Below, piece by piece: positions 28,420 to 36,719 of a stretch of DNA of 64,000 nucleotides. Made by a program: the position numbers and the translations under genes. Within the stretch, counting starts at the first letter, position 1. Every line of letters begins with the position of its first letter. The notes beneath the pieces were generated by a model. That model was not told the origin of the DNA, did not search any database, and saw only the letters and a list, made by a program, of their open reading frames with translations. The DNA is from an uncultured Draconibacterium sp. (lineage in GTDB: Bacteria > Bacteroidota > Bacteroidia > Bacteroidales > Prolixibacteraceae), in contig NZ_OY781464.1 of assembly GCF_963676735.1 (NCBI RefSeq), positions 3,133,001-3,197,000 of the forward strand, in the 5' to 3' direction.

Positions 28420-29913
28420 ATGACTCAGTTAAAAAAATATATAATTGCAATAGACCAAAGCACTTCAGCTTCAAAGGTAATGCTGTTTAACAAACAAACC
28501 GACCTAATTCACAGGGTTAGCATTGCCCACGAGCAGTTTTACCCTAAAAACGGTTACGTTGAACACAATGCTGAAGAAATATTTGCAAACGTAGTAACCG
28601 GACTTGAACGTTTGGTGGCTGAAACACAGGTAAAGGAAAGTGAAATAGCAGGATTGGCTATTACAAACCAGCGCGAAACAGCACTAATATGGGACAAAAC
28701 AACCGGCAAACCGGTTTACAATGCTATTGTTTGGCAATGCCAGCGTGGAGCGCCATTCTGTAAAGAACTTAGCAAGCAAGGCTACGAAGAAACCGTTCGC
28801 AAAAAAACCGGTTTAATAATCGATCCTTACTTTTCGGCAAGCAAGCTTCGTTGGCTAATGAAAAACAACGAAAGTTTACAAAATAAAGCGCAAAAAGGGG
28901 AGTTAATGTGCGGCACCATGGACAGCTGGTTACTTTATAAATTAAGTGGAGGAAAAGTGCATGCAACCGACTACTCGAATGCCTGCCGTACCATGCTTTT
29001 TAATATAAAAACATTGCAATGGGACGATGAACTTATTACACTTTTCGGTCTCCATAAAAATATGTTCCCTGAGGTGAAATTCAGTGATGAAATTTTTGGA
29101 TACACAGCCCCCGGAATGGTTTCTGAGATGCCGCTTCCCATTGCCGGATTACTTGGCGATTCGCATGCTGCCCTGTTCGGACAACGTTGTTTTGACCCCG
29201 GGATGGCAAAATCTACCTACGGAACAGGATCATCAATGATGATGAATATTGGCAGTACCGCAAACGATGCACCAGAAGGGCTGGTTACTTCAATCGGTTA
29301 TGCCTGCAATAAAAGTGTTAAATATGTTTTTGAAGGCAACATCCATTGTACAGGCGACACCTTAAACTGGTTAAAAAACGAAGTACAGTTAATAAATACA
29401 TCTGAAGAGATTGAACCACTGGCAACTTCAGTTAGCAATAACAATGGAGTATACCTGGTGCCTGCTTTTGTTGGGCTTGGAGCACCGTACTGGGACAATG
29501 AAGCCCGCGCCTGCCTCTCGGGAATGCCACGAAATACAACCAAAGCGCATATTGTGAGGGCAGCTGTTGAAAGCATTGCCTACCAGGTAAAAGATTTGGT
29601 AACTCTGATGGAAGAACAGGGTAATATTCCATTGAAGGAGCTCCGCGTTGACGGTGGACCAACCCGAAATAGTTTCCTCATGCAATTTCAATCCGATATA
29701 CTTTCAAGAAAAGTGGCTGTTTCCGAAATAGAAGAAATATCGGCATTGGGTTCAGCATTTATGGCCGGACTGGCAACTGGTTTTTGGAAAGATCTGGATG
29801 AGCTAAAAAGTTTAAGGAAAGAGGGTAAATCATTTTACTCAAAAATGGAGCAACCAATAAATGAAAAGCTTTACAAAGGCTGGAAGAAAGCTGTTGAACG
29901 AGCGCGCCTATAG
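28420..29913 (+). CDS. GlpK-like FGGY carbohydrate kinase (candidate apulose kinase)
   Basis: A 497-residue ATP-dependent sugar kinase closest in pattern to glycerol kinase. The phosphate loop reads AIDQSTSAS (GlpK has DQGTTSS). Residues equivalent to the GlpK glycerol site are kept: Arg85-Glu86 in NQRET, Tyr137 in IDPYFSASK and Asp247 in LLGDSHAALFGQ. The FGGY signature region is GTMDSWLLYKLSGG, with GLGAPYWDNEARACLSG near 350. The neighbours are a sugar isomerase (37-bp gap) and a split transketolase, not glycerol genes, so glycerol is unlikely. The known transketolase route for D-apiose needs exactly these activities, and apulose carries a glycerol-like C(OH)(CH2OH)2 end that a GlpK-type pocket could accept. 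Ribulose or xylulose kinase is the alternative. Substrate assignment is inferred. Confidence 0.88.
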   Translation: MTQLKKYIIAIDQSTSASKVMLFNKQTDLIHRVSIAHEQFYPKNGYVEHNAEEIFANVVTGLERLVAETQVKESEIAGLAITNQRETALIWDKTTGKPVYNAIVWQCQRGAPFCKELSKQGYEETVRKKTGLIIDPYFSASKLRWLMKNNESLQNKAQKGELMCGTMDSWLLYKLSGGKVHATDYSNACRTMLFNIKTLQWDDELITLFGLHKNMFPEVKFSDEIFGYTAPGMVSEMPLPIAGLLGDSHAALFGQRCFDPGMAKSTYGTGSSMMMNIGSTANDAPEGLVTSIGYACNKSVKYVFEGNIHCTGDTLNWLKNEVQLINTSEEIEPLATSVSNNNGVYLVPAFVGLGAPYWDNEARACLSGMPRNTTKAHIVRAAVESIAYQVKDLVTLMEEQGNIPLKELRVDGGPTRNSFLMQFQSDILSRKVAVSEIEEISALGSAFMAGLATGFWKDLDELKSLRKEGKSFYSKMEQPINEKLYKGWKKAVERARL

Positions 29914-29950
29914 AGCTAAGAAATTGAGCTAATAATTAAAACAAGATAAA

Positions 29951-31363
29951 ATGAATAATAAAGAATCGTTTGGCGTAATTATCGCAACAAGGAACATTTT
30001 TAATTTTCAGCTGGCAGTTGATGCGCGTAAGAAAGTAATAGAGAAGCTAACTAAAATGGGATTCGGCACTGTAATTTTACCTGAAGACCAAACTCCAACG
30101 GGAAATATTGAGGGCTACGAAGATGCCATTAAATGTGCAAAATACTTTAAACAAAATGCCGATAAAATTGATGGAATAATTGTTGTTTTGCCAAACTTTG
30201 GCGATGAGCTTGGTGTTGTTAACACCATTAAAATGGCCGGTTTAAATGTTCCCGTTTTGGTTCAGGCCTGCGACGACGACAACGACAAAGTTGACGTAAA
30301 AAGCCGCCGCGATTCGTTCTGTGGAAAACTGTCGGTGTGCAACAATTTCTACCAGTATGGCATTAAATTTACCGATACCACCTACCACACCTATAGCCTC
30401 GACAGTGATACCTTTACAAAAGACATTTACAAATTTGCTGCCGTATGCCGTGTTGTAAAAGGGTTAAAAGGCTTGCGCGTTGGTGCTATCGGCACACGCC
30501 CTATCGGTTTCCAAACCATGCGTTTTAGCGAAAAAATACTTCAGCAAAACGACATAACCGTAGTACCTGTTGATATGTCGGAGATTTTGGCTGCTGCCGA
30601 AAAAATCGATGAGAACGCAAAAGAAGTAATTGAAAAAGTGCAAGCCATTCAGGATTACGGAACCTGCCACATATTACACAAGAAACAAATTTTTAAGCAA
30701 GCGCGTTTTGGGTTGGCAGTTGAAAACTGGATTGAAGAAAACGATATCGACATTTCGGCACTGCAATGCTGGGAATCGATTGAAAAAAATTACGGCTGTG
30801 CAGCCTGTGTAACCATGAGTATGATGGGCGAAAAACTTATGCCATCGGCCTGCGAAGTTGACGTTGCCGGTACAATTGGCATGTATGCACTGGCATTGGC
30901 CGCTCAAAAACCATCGGCATTGCTCGATTGGAATAATAACTTCGGTGAAGACCGTGACAAATGTGTACTTACCCACTGCAGCAACTATCCAAAGTCGTTC
31001 TTCGAAAATGAAATTGAAATTGGCAGCCTTGATGTGTTGGGAACTGTTTTGGGTCAGGAAGATACTTTTGGAGCCGTTAAAGGCAAAGTTGCACCGGGTA
31101 AAATGACTTATTTCCGCATTTCTACCGACGACACAAATGGAACTATAAAATCGTACCTGGGAGAAGGACGAATTACCGACGACCCTTACGGTATGGATGG
31201 AGGAATTGCAGTTTGCGAAATTCCAAACCTGCAAAACCTGATGAAATACATGTGTAAAAATGGCTTCGAGCATCACGTAGGAATGGTTCGAAGCCACGTA
31301 GGCGACATTCTTGAAGAAGCAATTGGCAACTACCTGGGTTGGGAATTGTACAAACATCAGTAA
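29951..31363 (+). CDS. L-fucose/arabinose-isomerase-like sugar isomerase (candidate D-apiose or D-arabinose isomerase)
   Basis: A 470-residue cytosolic protein with the fold pattern of the fucose/arabinose isomerase family: an N-terminal Rossmann-like domain (GVIIATRNIFNFQLAVDARKK; GIIVVLPNFGDE), a middle domain (LRVGAIGTRPIGFQTMRFSE; ALQCWESIEKNYGCAACVTMSMM; SACEVDVAGTIGMYAL) whose acidic residues would bind the metal, and a C-terminal beta-domain. It should convert an aldose to a ketose for the kinase upstream. In this operon D-apiose to apulose is the attractive reading. The family also contains L-fucose isomerases that act on D-arabinose, which would arise from Kdo cleavage. Co-directional with the kinase (37-bp gap) and the transketolase (27-bp gap). 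Confidence 0.85.
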   Translation: MNNKESFGVIIATRNIFNFQLAVDARKKVIEKLTKMGFGTVILPEDQTPTGNIEGYEDAIKCAKYFKQNADKIDGIIVVLPNFGDELGVVNTIKMAGLNVPVLVQACDDDNDKVDVKSRRDSFCGKLSVCNNFYQYGIKFTDTTYHTYSLDSDTFTKDIYKFAAVCRVVKGLKGLRVGAIGTRPIGFQTMRFSEKILQQNDITVVPVDMSEILAAAEKIDENAKEVIEKVQAIQDYGTCHILHKKQIFKQARFGLAVENWIEENDIDISALQCWESIEKNYGCAACVTMSMMGEKLMPSACEVDVAGTIGMYALALAAQKPSALLDWNNNFGEDRDKCVLTHCSNYPKSFFENEIEIGSLDVLGTVLGQEDTFGAVKGKVAPGKMTYFRISTDDTNGTIKSYLGEGRITDDPYGMDGGIAVCEIPNLQNLMKYMCKNGFEHHVGMVRSHVGDILEEAIGNYLGWELYKHQ

Positions 31364-31390
31364 GCCAACACAAACGTTCAAAGTTTAAGA

Positions 31391-32242
31391 TTGAATATGA
31401 TGCATTTTACAGATAAAGAACTTGAAATTAAATCAGCTCAGTATCGAAAAGCTCTGCTGAAATATATAAAATTGGCTAAAGCCGGACATACAGGAGGCAG
31501 CCTCTCGTGTACCGACATTTTAAACGTTTTATACAACGATGTGATGAATGTTGGCCCCGAGAATTTCTCAGATTGCAATCGCGACCGATTTATACAAAGT
31601 AAAGGCCACTCGGTTGAAGCCTTATATGTTGTTTTGGCTGACAAAGGTTTTTTCCCTGAAACCGACCTTGAAACGCTTTGTCAATACAAATCAAAATATA
31701 TGGGGCATCCCACCCGAAAAGTTGCCGGCGTGGAGTTTAATACCGGGGCGTTGGGCCATGGTTTACCAATTAGTGCAGGCATTGCTTTAGCTGCAAAAAA
31801 AGACAAAGCCGCATACCGCGTATTTACGCTCCTGGGCGATGGTGAGCTGGCCGAAGGATCGAATTGGGAAGCAGCAATGATGGCAGCCCACTATAAACTT
31901 GATAACCTGATAGCCATTCTCGACCATAATGCGCTACAAATTACCGGCCCAAACCGCGAAGTTTGCAGCCCCTATCCTATTGCTGAGAAATGGGAAGCTT
32001 TTGGGTGGAAAGTTGTGGAAACTGACGGTAACAATATTGCAGAACTTCGCAAAACATTAAAAAAAATACCAGCAAAAAATGGCAAACCTACATTTGTTAT
32101 TGCCAACACGATAAAAGGCAAGGGAGTAAGCTTTATGGAAAACGAAAAGAAATGGCACCATGGTGTTCCTTCTGACAATCAATACGATTTAGCCGTAAAA
32201 GAAATAGAAGCTGAATTGGAACAATTAACTGTGTTTAAGTAA
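31391..32242 (+). CDS. Transketolase, N-terminal (ThDP-binding) subunit
   Basis: A 283-residue subunit of a two-gene transketolase. It carries the thiamine diphosphate signature GDGELAEGSNWE ending in DHN (from residue 149), the phosphate-contacting AGHTGGS segment (31-37) and SKGHS (70-74), and stops where the pyrimidine-binding half would begin. The other half is the next gene, 5 bp downstream. Split transketolases occur in dedicated catabolic routes, including apulose-4-phosphate transketolase (AptAB) of D-apiose breakdown, where a two-carbon unit is moved to glyceraldehyde 3-phosphate and DHAP is released. Two candidate starts (MNMMHF) lie within four codons. A general pentose-phosphate role is possible but does not explain the kinase and isomerase neighbours. 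Confidence 0.92.
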   Translation: MNMMHFTDKELEIKSAQYRKALLKYIKLAKAGHTGGSLSCTDILNVLYNDVMNVGPENFSDCNRDRFIQSKGHSVEALYVVLADKGFFPETDLETLCQYKSKYMGHPTRKVAGVEFNTGALGHGLPISAGIALAAKKDKAAYRVFTLLGDGELAEGSNWEAAMMAAHYKLDNLIAILDHNALQITGPNREVCSPYPIAEKWEAFGWKVVETDGNNIAELRKTLKKIPAKNGKPTFVIANTIKGKGVSFMENEKKWHHGVPSDNQYDLAVKEIEAELEQLTVFK

Positions 32243-32247
32243 ATAAG

Positions 32248-33195
32248 ATGGAAAAATTAAGTATGGGAAAGGCCAACCTTGAAGTATTTTCAGAAACCTT
32301 AAGCGAACTGGCCGAACAAAATAAAAATATTCTGGCTGTTACCAGCGACTCGCGAGGGTCTGGGAAATTGGTACCCTATGCCGAAAAACATCCTGAACAA
32401 ATAGTTGAAGTGGGTATTGCTGAACAAAATCTTGTTGGAGTTTCAGCAGGACTGGCCTCTACAGGGAAAAGCGTTTTTGCTGTTTCGCCGGCTTGCTTTT
32501 TAACCGCACGATCTTTGGAGCAGGTAAAAAATGATGTAGCCTACTCTAACCAACCCGTTGCATTGGTTGGAATTAGCGCCGGGGTAAGCTACGGTGCATT
32601 GGGCTCAACACACCACTCAACGCACGATGTGGCCGTTTTACGAACAATGAATAACATAGACATTGTTATACCTGCCGATAACCTTGAAGCTCGTGAAGCT
32701 ATAATTGCCGCAGCGGAAAGCAAAAAACCGGTTTATATTAAATTCGGGAAAAAAGCAATGCCCCACCTTCCTCGTATTAACAAAGAATTTAAAATAGGCA
32801 AAGCATCAACCATTTGCGAGGGTAACGATGTAAGCTTTATTGCTTGCGGCGAAACAGTACTTCCGGCATACGAAGCGGCCCAACTGCTGAATTCGAAAGG
32901 CATAAGTGCCGAAGTTATTAGCATGCATACGGTTAAACCACTCGATACAGCTGCAATGCTTAAATCGGCTAAAAAATGCAAATGTATAGTTACCGTTGAA
33001 GAACACAGCATTGCCGGAGGCTTGGGTGAAGCAGTAGCAACAATACTGTTCTCCGAAAAAATATACAAACCTTTTAAATTGGTTGGCATACCCGATGAAG
33101 ATACGATTGCCGGATCGCAGGGGGAAATTTTTAATCATTACGGCATAAATGCCGAAGGCCTTGCCCAAACTGCTGAAAAATTGCTTGCGAAATAA
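32248..33195 (+). CDS. Transketolase, C-terminal (pyrimidine-binding) subunit
   Basis: A 315-residue partner of the preceding subunit. The catalytic Glu59 that protonates the ThDP aminopyrimidine is present in VEVGIAEQN. The pyrimidine domain includes THHSTHDVAVLRTMNNI and the C-terminal transketolase domain includes VEEHSIAGGLGEAVA. It is the last gene of the operon and is followed by a strong terminator. Together the two subunits equal one full-length transketolase of about 600 residues, shorter than housekeeping TktA and typical of split catabolic versions. Substrate inferred from context as apulose 4-phosphate. Confidence 0.92.
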   Translation: MEKLSMGKANLEVFSETLSELAEQNKNILAVTSDSRGSGKLVPYAEKHPEQIVEVGIAEQNLVGVSAGLASTGKSVFAVSPACFLTARSLEQVKNDVAYSNQPVALVGISAGVSYGALGSTHHSTHDVAVLRTMNNIDIVIPADNLEAREAIIAAAESKKPVYIKFGKKAMPHLPRINKEFKIGKASTICEGNDVSFIACGETVLPAYEAAQLLNSKGISAEVISMHTVKPLDTAAMLKSAKKCKCIVTVEEHSIAGGLGEAVATILFSEKIYKPFKLVGIPDEDTIAGSQGEIFNHYGINAEGLAQTAEKLLAK

Positions 33196-33225
33196 AAGGC
33201 ATTGCTACTTTTACTTTTAACAAAG

Positions 33226-33279
33226 CTCGCCGGGATCAGAAAATGTAAGTTTACTTCTTTCTATCCCGGCGAGTTTTTT
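33226..33279 (+). terminator. Strong rho-independent terminator after the transketolase operon
   Basis: A perfect 11-bp GC-rich stem (arms 33226-33236 and 33263-33273, CTCGCCGGGAT with its complement, extended inward by AGAAA/TTTCT) is followed by six T residues on the plus strand. It lies 30 bp after the stop codon, between convergent operons, and may also stop minus-strand transcription coming from 33347. Confidence 0.9.
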
Positions 33280-33346
33280 ATAGCAAAATGTGCCTCAAAT
33301 ACATTTGGTATTTTTTTTACCCTGTGCAAACCTTTTCAAACAGGGA

Positions 33347-35209
33347 CTATCGTTCTGTATAAAATTCTTTCAGGTAAAAAACAGCTTCCGGAACTCTTTC
33401 GTCGGCACCGGGTTCATCCCAGCCCGGTTTATACTTATCGCCACTTTTAAATTTCTGCACATCGTCTGTTAAACGGTATTCTCCGGTGCGAAATTCTATG
33501 CGTTCAGGACTTCCTTCAGCCGCAAATTGAAAATCTTTAGCGAGCGTTTTTCCATTAATACTCACCTGGTACTTCTCATTTTCTGCATTAAACCACACAT
33601 CAATACTTACCCATTGGCCAGCCTTAAACTCATAAAGTTCTGTTAATCTATTCTCGCCATTTTTAGCCAATAACTGCCCATTGGAGTCTAATTGCAATTG
33701 TATGCACCTTGCTCCATTGGCTGCTAGTAACTCAATAGCCAGCAGCTCAGGATTCGATTCAGTAAACAGCTGAAAGTGAATGGTATTTTCCGCTTTTCGG
33801 GCGAATACCCGCACCGCTTTTGCATAGTCGTACGGGTCGGCATCTTTTAAACAAAGAACATTTTCAGGATGACTTGGCGATTTACTGACCTCAACCGGGC
33901 ACCAGCGTGGCGAGTAAATATTCCAATTGGCGACTACCCCTCCGGGAATCATTTCATTGAAATTATCGTTTACCGGCTGAGTCACCTCACCCTGCACGGG
34001 TACCGGAATTCGCGCAATCCACATGTCTTCTTTCGACACCGAGTAAACCACCCACATATCGTCTCCCGGAGGATTACCATTCCCCTCAACAATACCACGC
34101 ATGTATTGTGGCCCGGGCCGCTTTTCCATTCCCCAGAAACGTTTAACCGGCACTTCAGTATGCACATTTAGCAGGTTATTAAAATGCAAGCCATCGTTAC
34201 TTGTGGCAATACTTAAAGGATGACGGGCCATGCTGTTTGTTGGATTATAAACCAGGGCATACTGACCGTTATCTAAACGCTGGCCCCAGATTTTTGCTCC
34301 ACCATAGGTTAATGTATTGCATTGCACGGGTGCAGTCCATGTATTTCCATTATCGTTTGATGTGGTTACCCAACGACTTTTAAAAAATCCGACGATGGTA
34401 CTATCCGGGAGAGTATAAAAGCAAAAGGCCTGCCCCGGTCGCTCCTTGCCATCAATTGGCGGTACACGAAAAAAATCTTTTCGATCCTCAGCCAACCGAT
34501 GCTCTTCCCACCACTGCATACGCTTCACTTTATCGTTTAAAAAGGCATTACAGGCCGCCACAAAACCACTATCAGCTGATTCTGTAAAAAACGGATACCT
34601 TAACTCCTTCTCCCAATTATCATTAATTCGGATAAAATATATTGGGCCGAACTCGCCGTTTTCATAAATTTCGCGTACCACACGACCTGCGCCAACACCA
34701 TAATGTGCTCCGTAAAAACCCATTGTAAGCAAGCGTCCGTTTGGTGCTACATAAAAGCCCATGCGCTGGTGCATATACATAAAATTAATATTAGCATTGC
34801 TGTCGGTCGTATAATATATCGGAAATATCAGCTGTGGTTTATCCCAGTTTTTTCCATCGGCCGAAGAAGTTATTAACGTGGCTCCGGGCGCTATGTGTTC
34901 GCCGGTTGGATTGGCCAAGTAATGGCAATAAAATCGGTTGTTCCAATAGGCCAGGTTGGGTGCATGATTGTAAGTCCATCCCAAGCCATCCGATTTTTCG
35001 GGGTAGCTTCGGTTTGCTCTGAATATCTGGTAATTTTGCACACCAACAGCCGGACGCATTTGCCCATCGTGGTAGCCATTTATATAATCGCTGTTTGAGG
35101 TATGATCGGTTCCCACATATTTAACGGGTTCTTTTAAATCAATCTCTTGCCCCATTGCAAATACGACTATAACAAGGGCAAATAAAGTTACTGAAAGTTT
35201 TATTATCAT
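33347..35209 (-). CDS. Secreted BNR (sialidase-like) beta-propeller with C-terminal LamG-like domain
   Basis: A 620-residue exported protein with a signal peptide (to about 20, FAMGQ). Residues ~40-400 show propeller-type repeats with BNR/Asp-box-like words (SSADGKNWDKPQ, TSNDNGNTWTAP, ATSNDGLHFNN). The last ~200 residues resemble a concanavalin-A/LamG sandwich (GQWVSIDVWFNAENEKYQVSINGK). The family is usually labelled BNR_4 or sialidase-like, but sialic acid is not expected in a pectin locus. Propellers of this kind in pectin degraders include rhamnosidase, lyase and ulosonic-acid glycosidase families; which applies cannot be decided here. It is the last gene of the long minus-strand run, 41 bp after GH105. 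Confidence 0.8.
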   Translation of the reverse strand: MIIKLSVTLFALVIVVFAMGQEIDLKEPVKYVGTDHTSNSDYINGYHDGQMRPAVGVQNYQIFRANRSYPEKSDGLGWTYNHAPNLAYWNNRFYCHYLANPTGEHIAPGATLITSSADGKNWDKPQLIFPIYYTTDSNANINFMYMHQRMGFYVAPNGRLLTMGFYGAHYGVGAGRVVREIYENGEFGPIYFIRINDNWEKELRYPFFTESADSGFVAACNAFLNDKVKRMQWWEEHRLAEDRKDFFRVPPIDGKERPGQAFCFYTLPDSTIVGFFKSRWVTTSNDNGNTWTAPVQCNTLTYGGAKIWGQRLDNGQYALVYNPTNSMARHPLSIATSNDGLHFNNLLNVHTEVPVKRFWGMEKRPGPQYMRGIVEGNGNPPGDDMWVVYSVSKEDMWIARIPVPVQGEVTQPVNDNFNEMIPGGVVANWNIYSPRWCPVEVSKSPSHPENVLCLKDADPYDYAKAVRVFARKAENTIHFQLFTESNPELLAIELLAANGARCIQLQLDSNGQLLAKNGENRLTELYEFKAGQWVSIDVWFNAENEKYQVSINGKTLAKDFQFAAEGSPERIEFRTGEYRLTDDVQKFKSGDKYKPGWDEPGADERVPEAVFYLKEFYTER

Positions 35210-35250
35210 TTTTAACTAACTTTTCCGGTTAGAGAAATAGTTCTATTTTA

Positions 35251-36681
35251 TTATTCTTTCGGCCACTCGCTTTTTAACTTATAATGAAAGGTACTATTTC
35301 GCGAATTAATACGGGCCTTCTGCACCTCAATTTTTTCGTTTCGCAACAAACGAAGCATTTCTGCACCGGCATAAAGCACCGGACCGTAACCGTGTGTAGC
35401 ATAAATGCTTTTTCCGCGGTGATAATAATACGTATTATCGTGGGCAAAAGTGGTGCCTTCGCAGGTACCATCAACTGCACCATTTTCCAAAACACGGGTA
35501 GTTATAGCATTCCACCCGGTTAAAGCAACCGGGCCGTAAACATGGTTTATCCAGCCTTCGTTTATTCCTTTGGCCACCGCAAAAGTAAACATTGCTGTAC
35601 ACGAGGTTTCGGTATAGGTATTGTTTTTATCGAGCAGGTTATGCCAAAAACCGCTGCCATCCTGCAGGTTTGCAAGGCTTCTTATCATCGAGCGGTACAA
35701 ATGCAATAATTCATCCCTGTCTTTATGATTTTCAGGCATCACTTCCAACAATTCAGCCATTGCCATTAAGGTCCAGCCGTTTGCTCTTCCCCAGTAAAAA
35801 CGCGGATCGTAATCGCCCGAAGTTACACTCCAGCCATGATCGAACAATTCTTTTTCAGGAATATAAAGTCTTTCAGCCATTTGTAACAACTGGCGGGCAG
35901 CATCATCAAAATACTTGTTATCTCCGGTTAACACCCCCATGTTGGCCAAAAAAGGAACACTCATGTACAAATCGTCGGCCCAAATAGACTGGTATTGTGG
36001 ACGGTGACGTGCCAGGGTTCCGTCGTCTAATCGGAACTGATTTTTTGAAACGTGTTCATCAACACGGTAAATTAATGGCAAATAATCTTCATTTTTATCT
36101 TTCAGGTAGGTTTTAATCATTGCTGCGCCAATCGAGCCACAGTCGTCGAGTGCATGAAAATTTAAAATACGGCCCCAATTGCCTATTTTTTCGCTCTTAA
36201 TCTGTTCCTTGTTTTTCTCGAAATAGGGCAGATTTTTTAATACCCAATCGTAAAACCTGGTGTTGTTGGCAAAAAAAGCTTTATCACCGGTTACATCATC
36301 AATGTATTCGAAAGCCGACAGAACAACACCATGAGTATAGCTCCACTCGCTTGAAAAACCATGAGAAATCGTGGCATTCTTGTTAAATGCAGAAAAATCG
36401 GTAATTTCTTTACCCGTTTCTGAATCAACAATCATTTGTGCACTGGTTGACTCGTAATATTGGCGTACCCGATTTAAAACTTCCAGCACCGCATCTTCTG
36501 TTGGATATTCGTACGGCACCTCATACTCCGGAATTCTACCGGGAATATCCTCGTTGGTTTGGGCCAAAAGGCCTGCACTTAAAAACAGGACGAGTGCAGT
36601 GCCCAAAATTACTTTTTTGCCTGCACCAAGCAGGCCTGCACAACAAAATTGTTTTGCTTTTAATAATAGTTTCATTGTCAT
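35251..36681 (-). CDS. GH105-family unsaturated uronyl hydrolase
   Basis: A 476-residue secreted (alpha/alpha)6-barrel hydrolase with an N-terminal signal segment (GTALVLFLSAGLLAQ). The W-x-D-D-L-Y-M segment (IWADDLYMSVPFL, about residue 230) provides the likely catalytic Asp, and YWGRANGW (about 295) is the GH105 signature. HNLLDKNNTYTETSCTAMFTFAVAKG follows. It is longer than and clearly different from the GH105 at 21466, so the two probably prefer different unsaturated oligosaccharides (for example rhamnogalacturonan disaccharide versus side-chain or methylated forms). It works after the PL1 and PL10 lyases of the same run. Neighbour gaps are 38-41 bp. Confidence 0.9.
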   Translation of the reverse strand: MTMKLLLKAKQFCCAGLLGAGKKVILGTALVLFLSAGLLAQTNEDIPGRIPEYEVPYEYPTEDAVLEVLNRVRQYYESTSAQMIVDSETGKEITDFSAFNKNATISHGFSSEWSYTHGVVLSAFEYIDDVTGDKAFFANNTRFYDWVLKNLPYFEKNKEQIKSEKIGNWGRILNFHALDDCGSIGAAMIKTYLKDKNEDYLPLIYRVDEHVSKNQFRLDDGTLARHRPQYQSIWADDLYMSVPFLANMGVLTGDNKYFDDAARQLLQMAERLYIPEKELFDHGWSVTSGDYDPRFYWGRANGWTLMAMAELLEVMPENHKDRDELLHLYRSMIRSLANLQDGSGFWHNLLDKNNTYTETSCTAMFTFAVAKGINEGWINHVYGPVALTGWNAITTRVLENGAVDGTCEGTTFAHDNTYYYHRGKSIYATHGYGPVLYAGAEMLRLLRNEKIEVQKARINSRNSTFHYKLKSEWPKE

Positions 36682-36719
36682 GATAATTTTTTTTTATTAA
36701 ATGGATAAATAGATTAGTT

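Noticed and set aside
28420..29913. Annotation as glycerol kinase
   Set aside because: Although glycerol-site residues are kept, no glycerol transport or dehydrogenase genes are nearby and the operon encodes a sugar isomerase and transketolase.
30674..31381. 235-codon minus-strand frame
   Set aside because: Antisense to the isomerase gene; Cys/Phe/His-rich composition typical of reverse-frame translation.
31515..31535. TTTAAACGTTTTA word similar to the LacI operator
   Set aside because: It lies within the transketolase coding sequence, lacks the ATG/CAT outer bases, and is far from any start.
33202..33472. Short plus-strand open frames after the transketolase operon
   Set aside because: They run through the terminator and into the antisense of the BNR gene; no leader or protein-like composition.
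33347..35209. Annotation as a true sialidase
   Set aside because: BNR words alone do not prove sialidase activity, and no sialic-acid metabolism genes occur nearby; kept as sialidase-like propeller.
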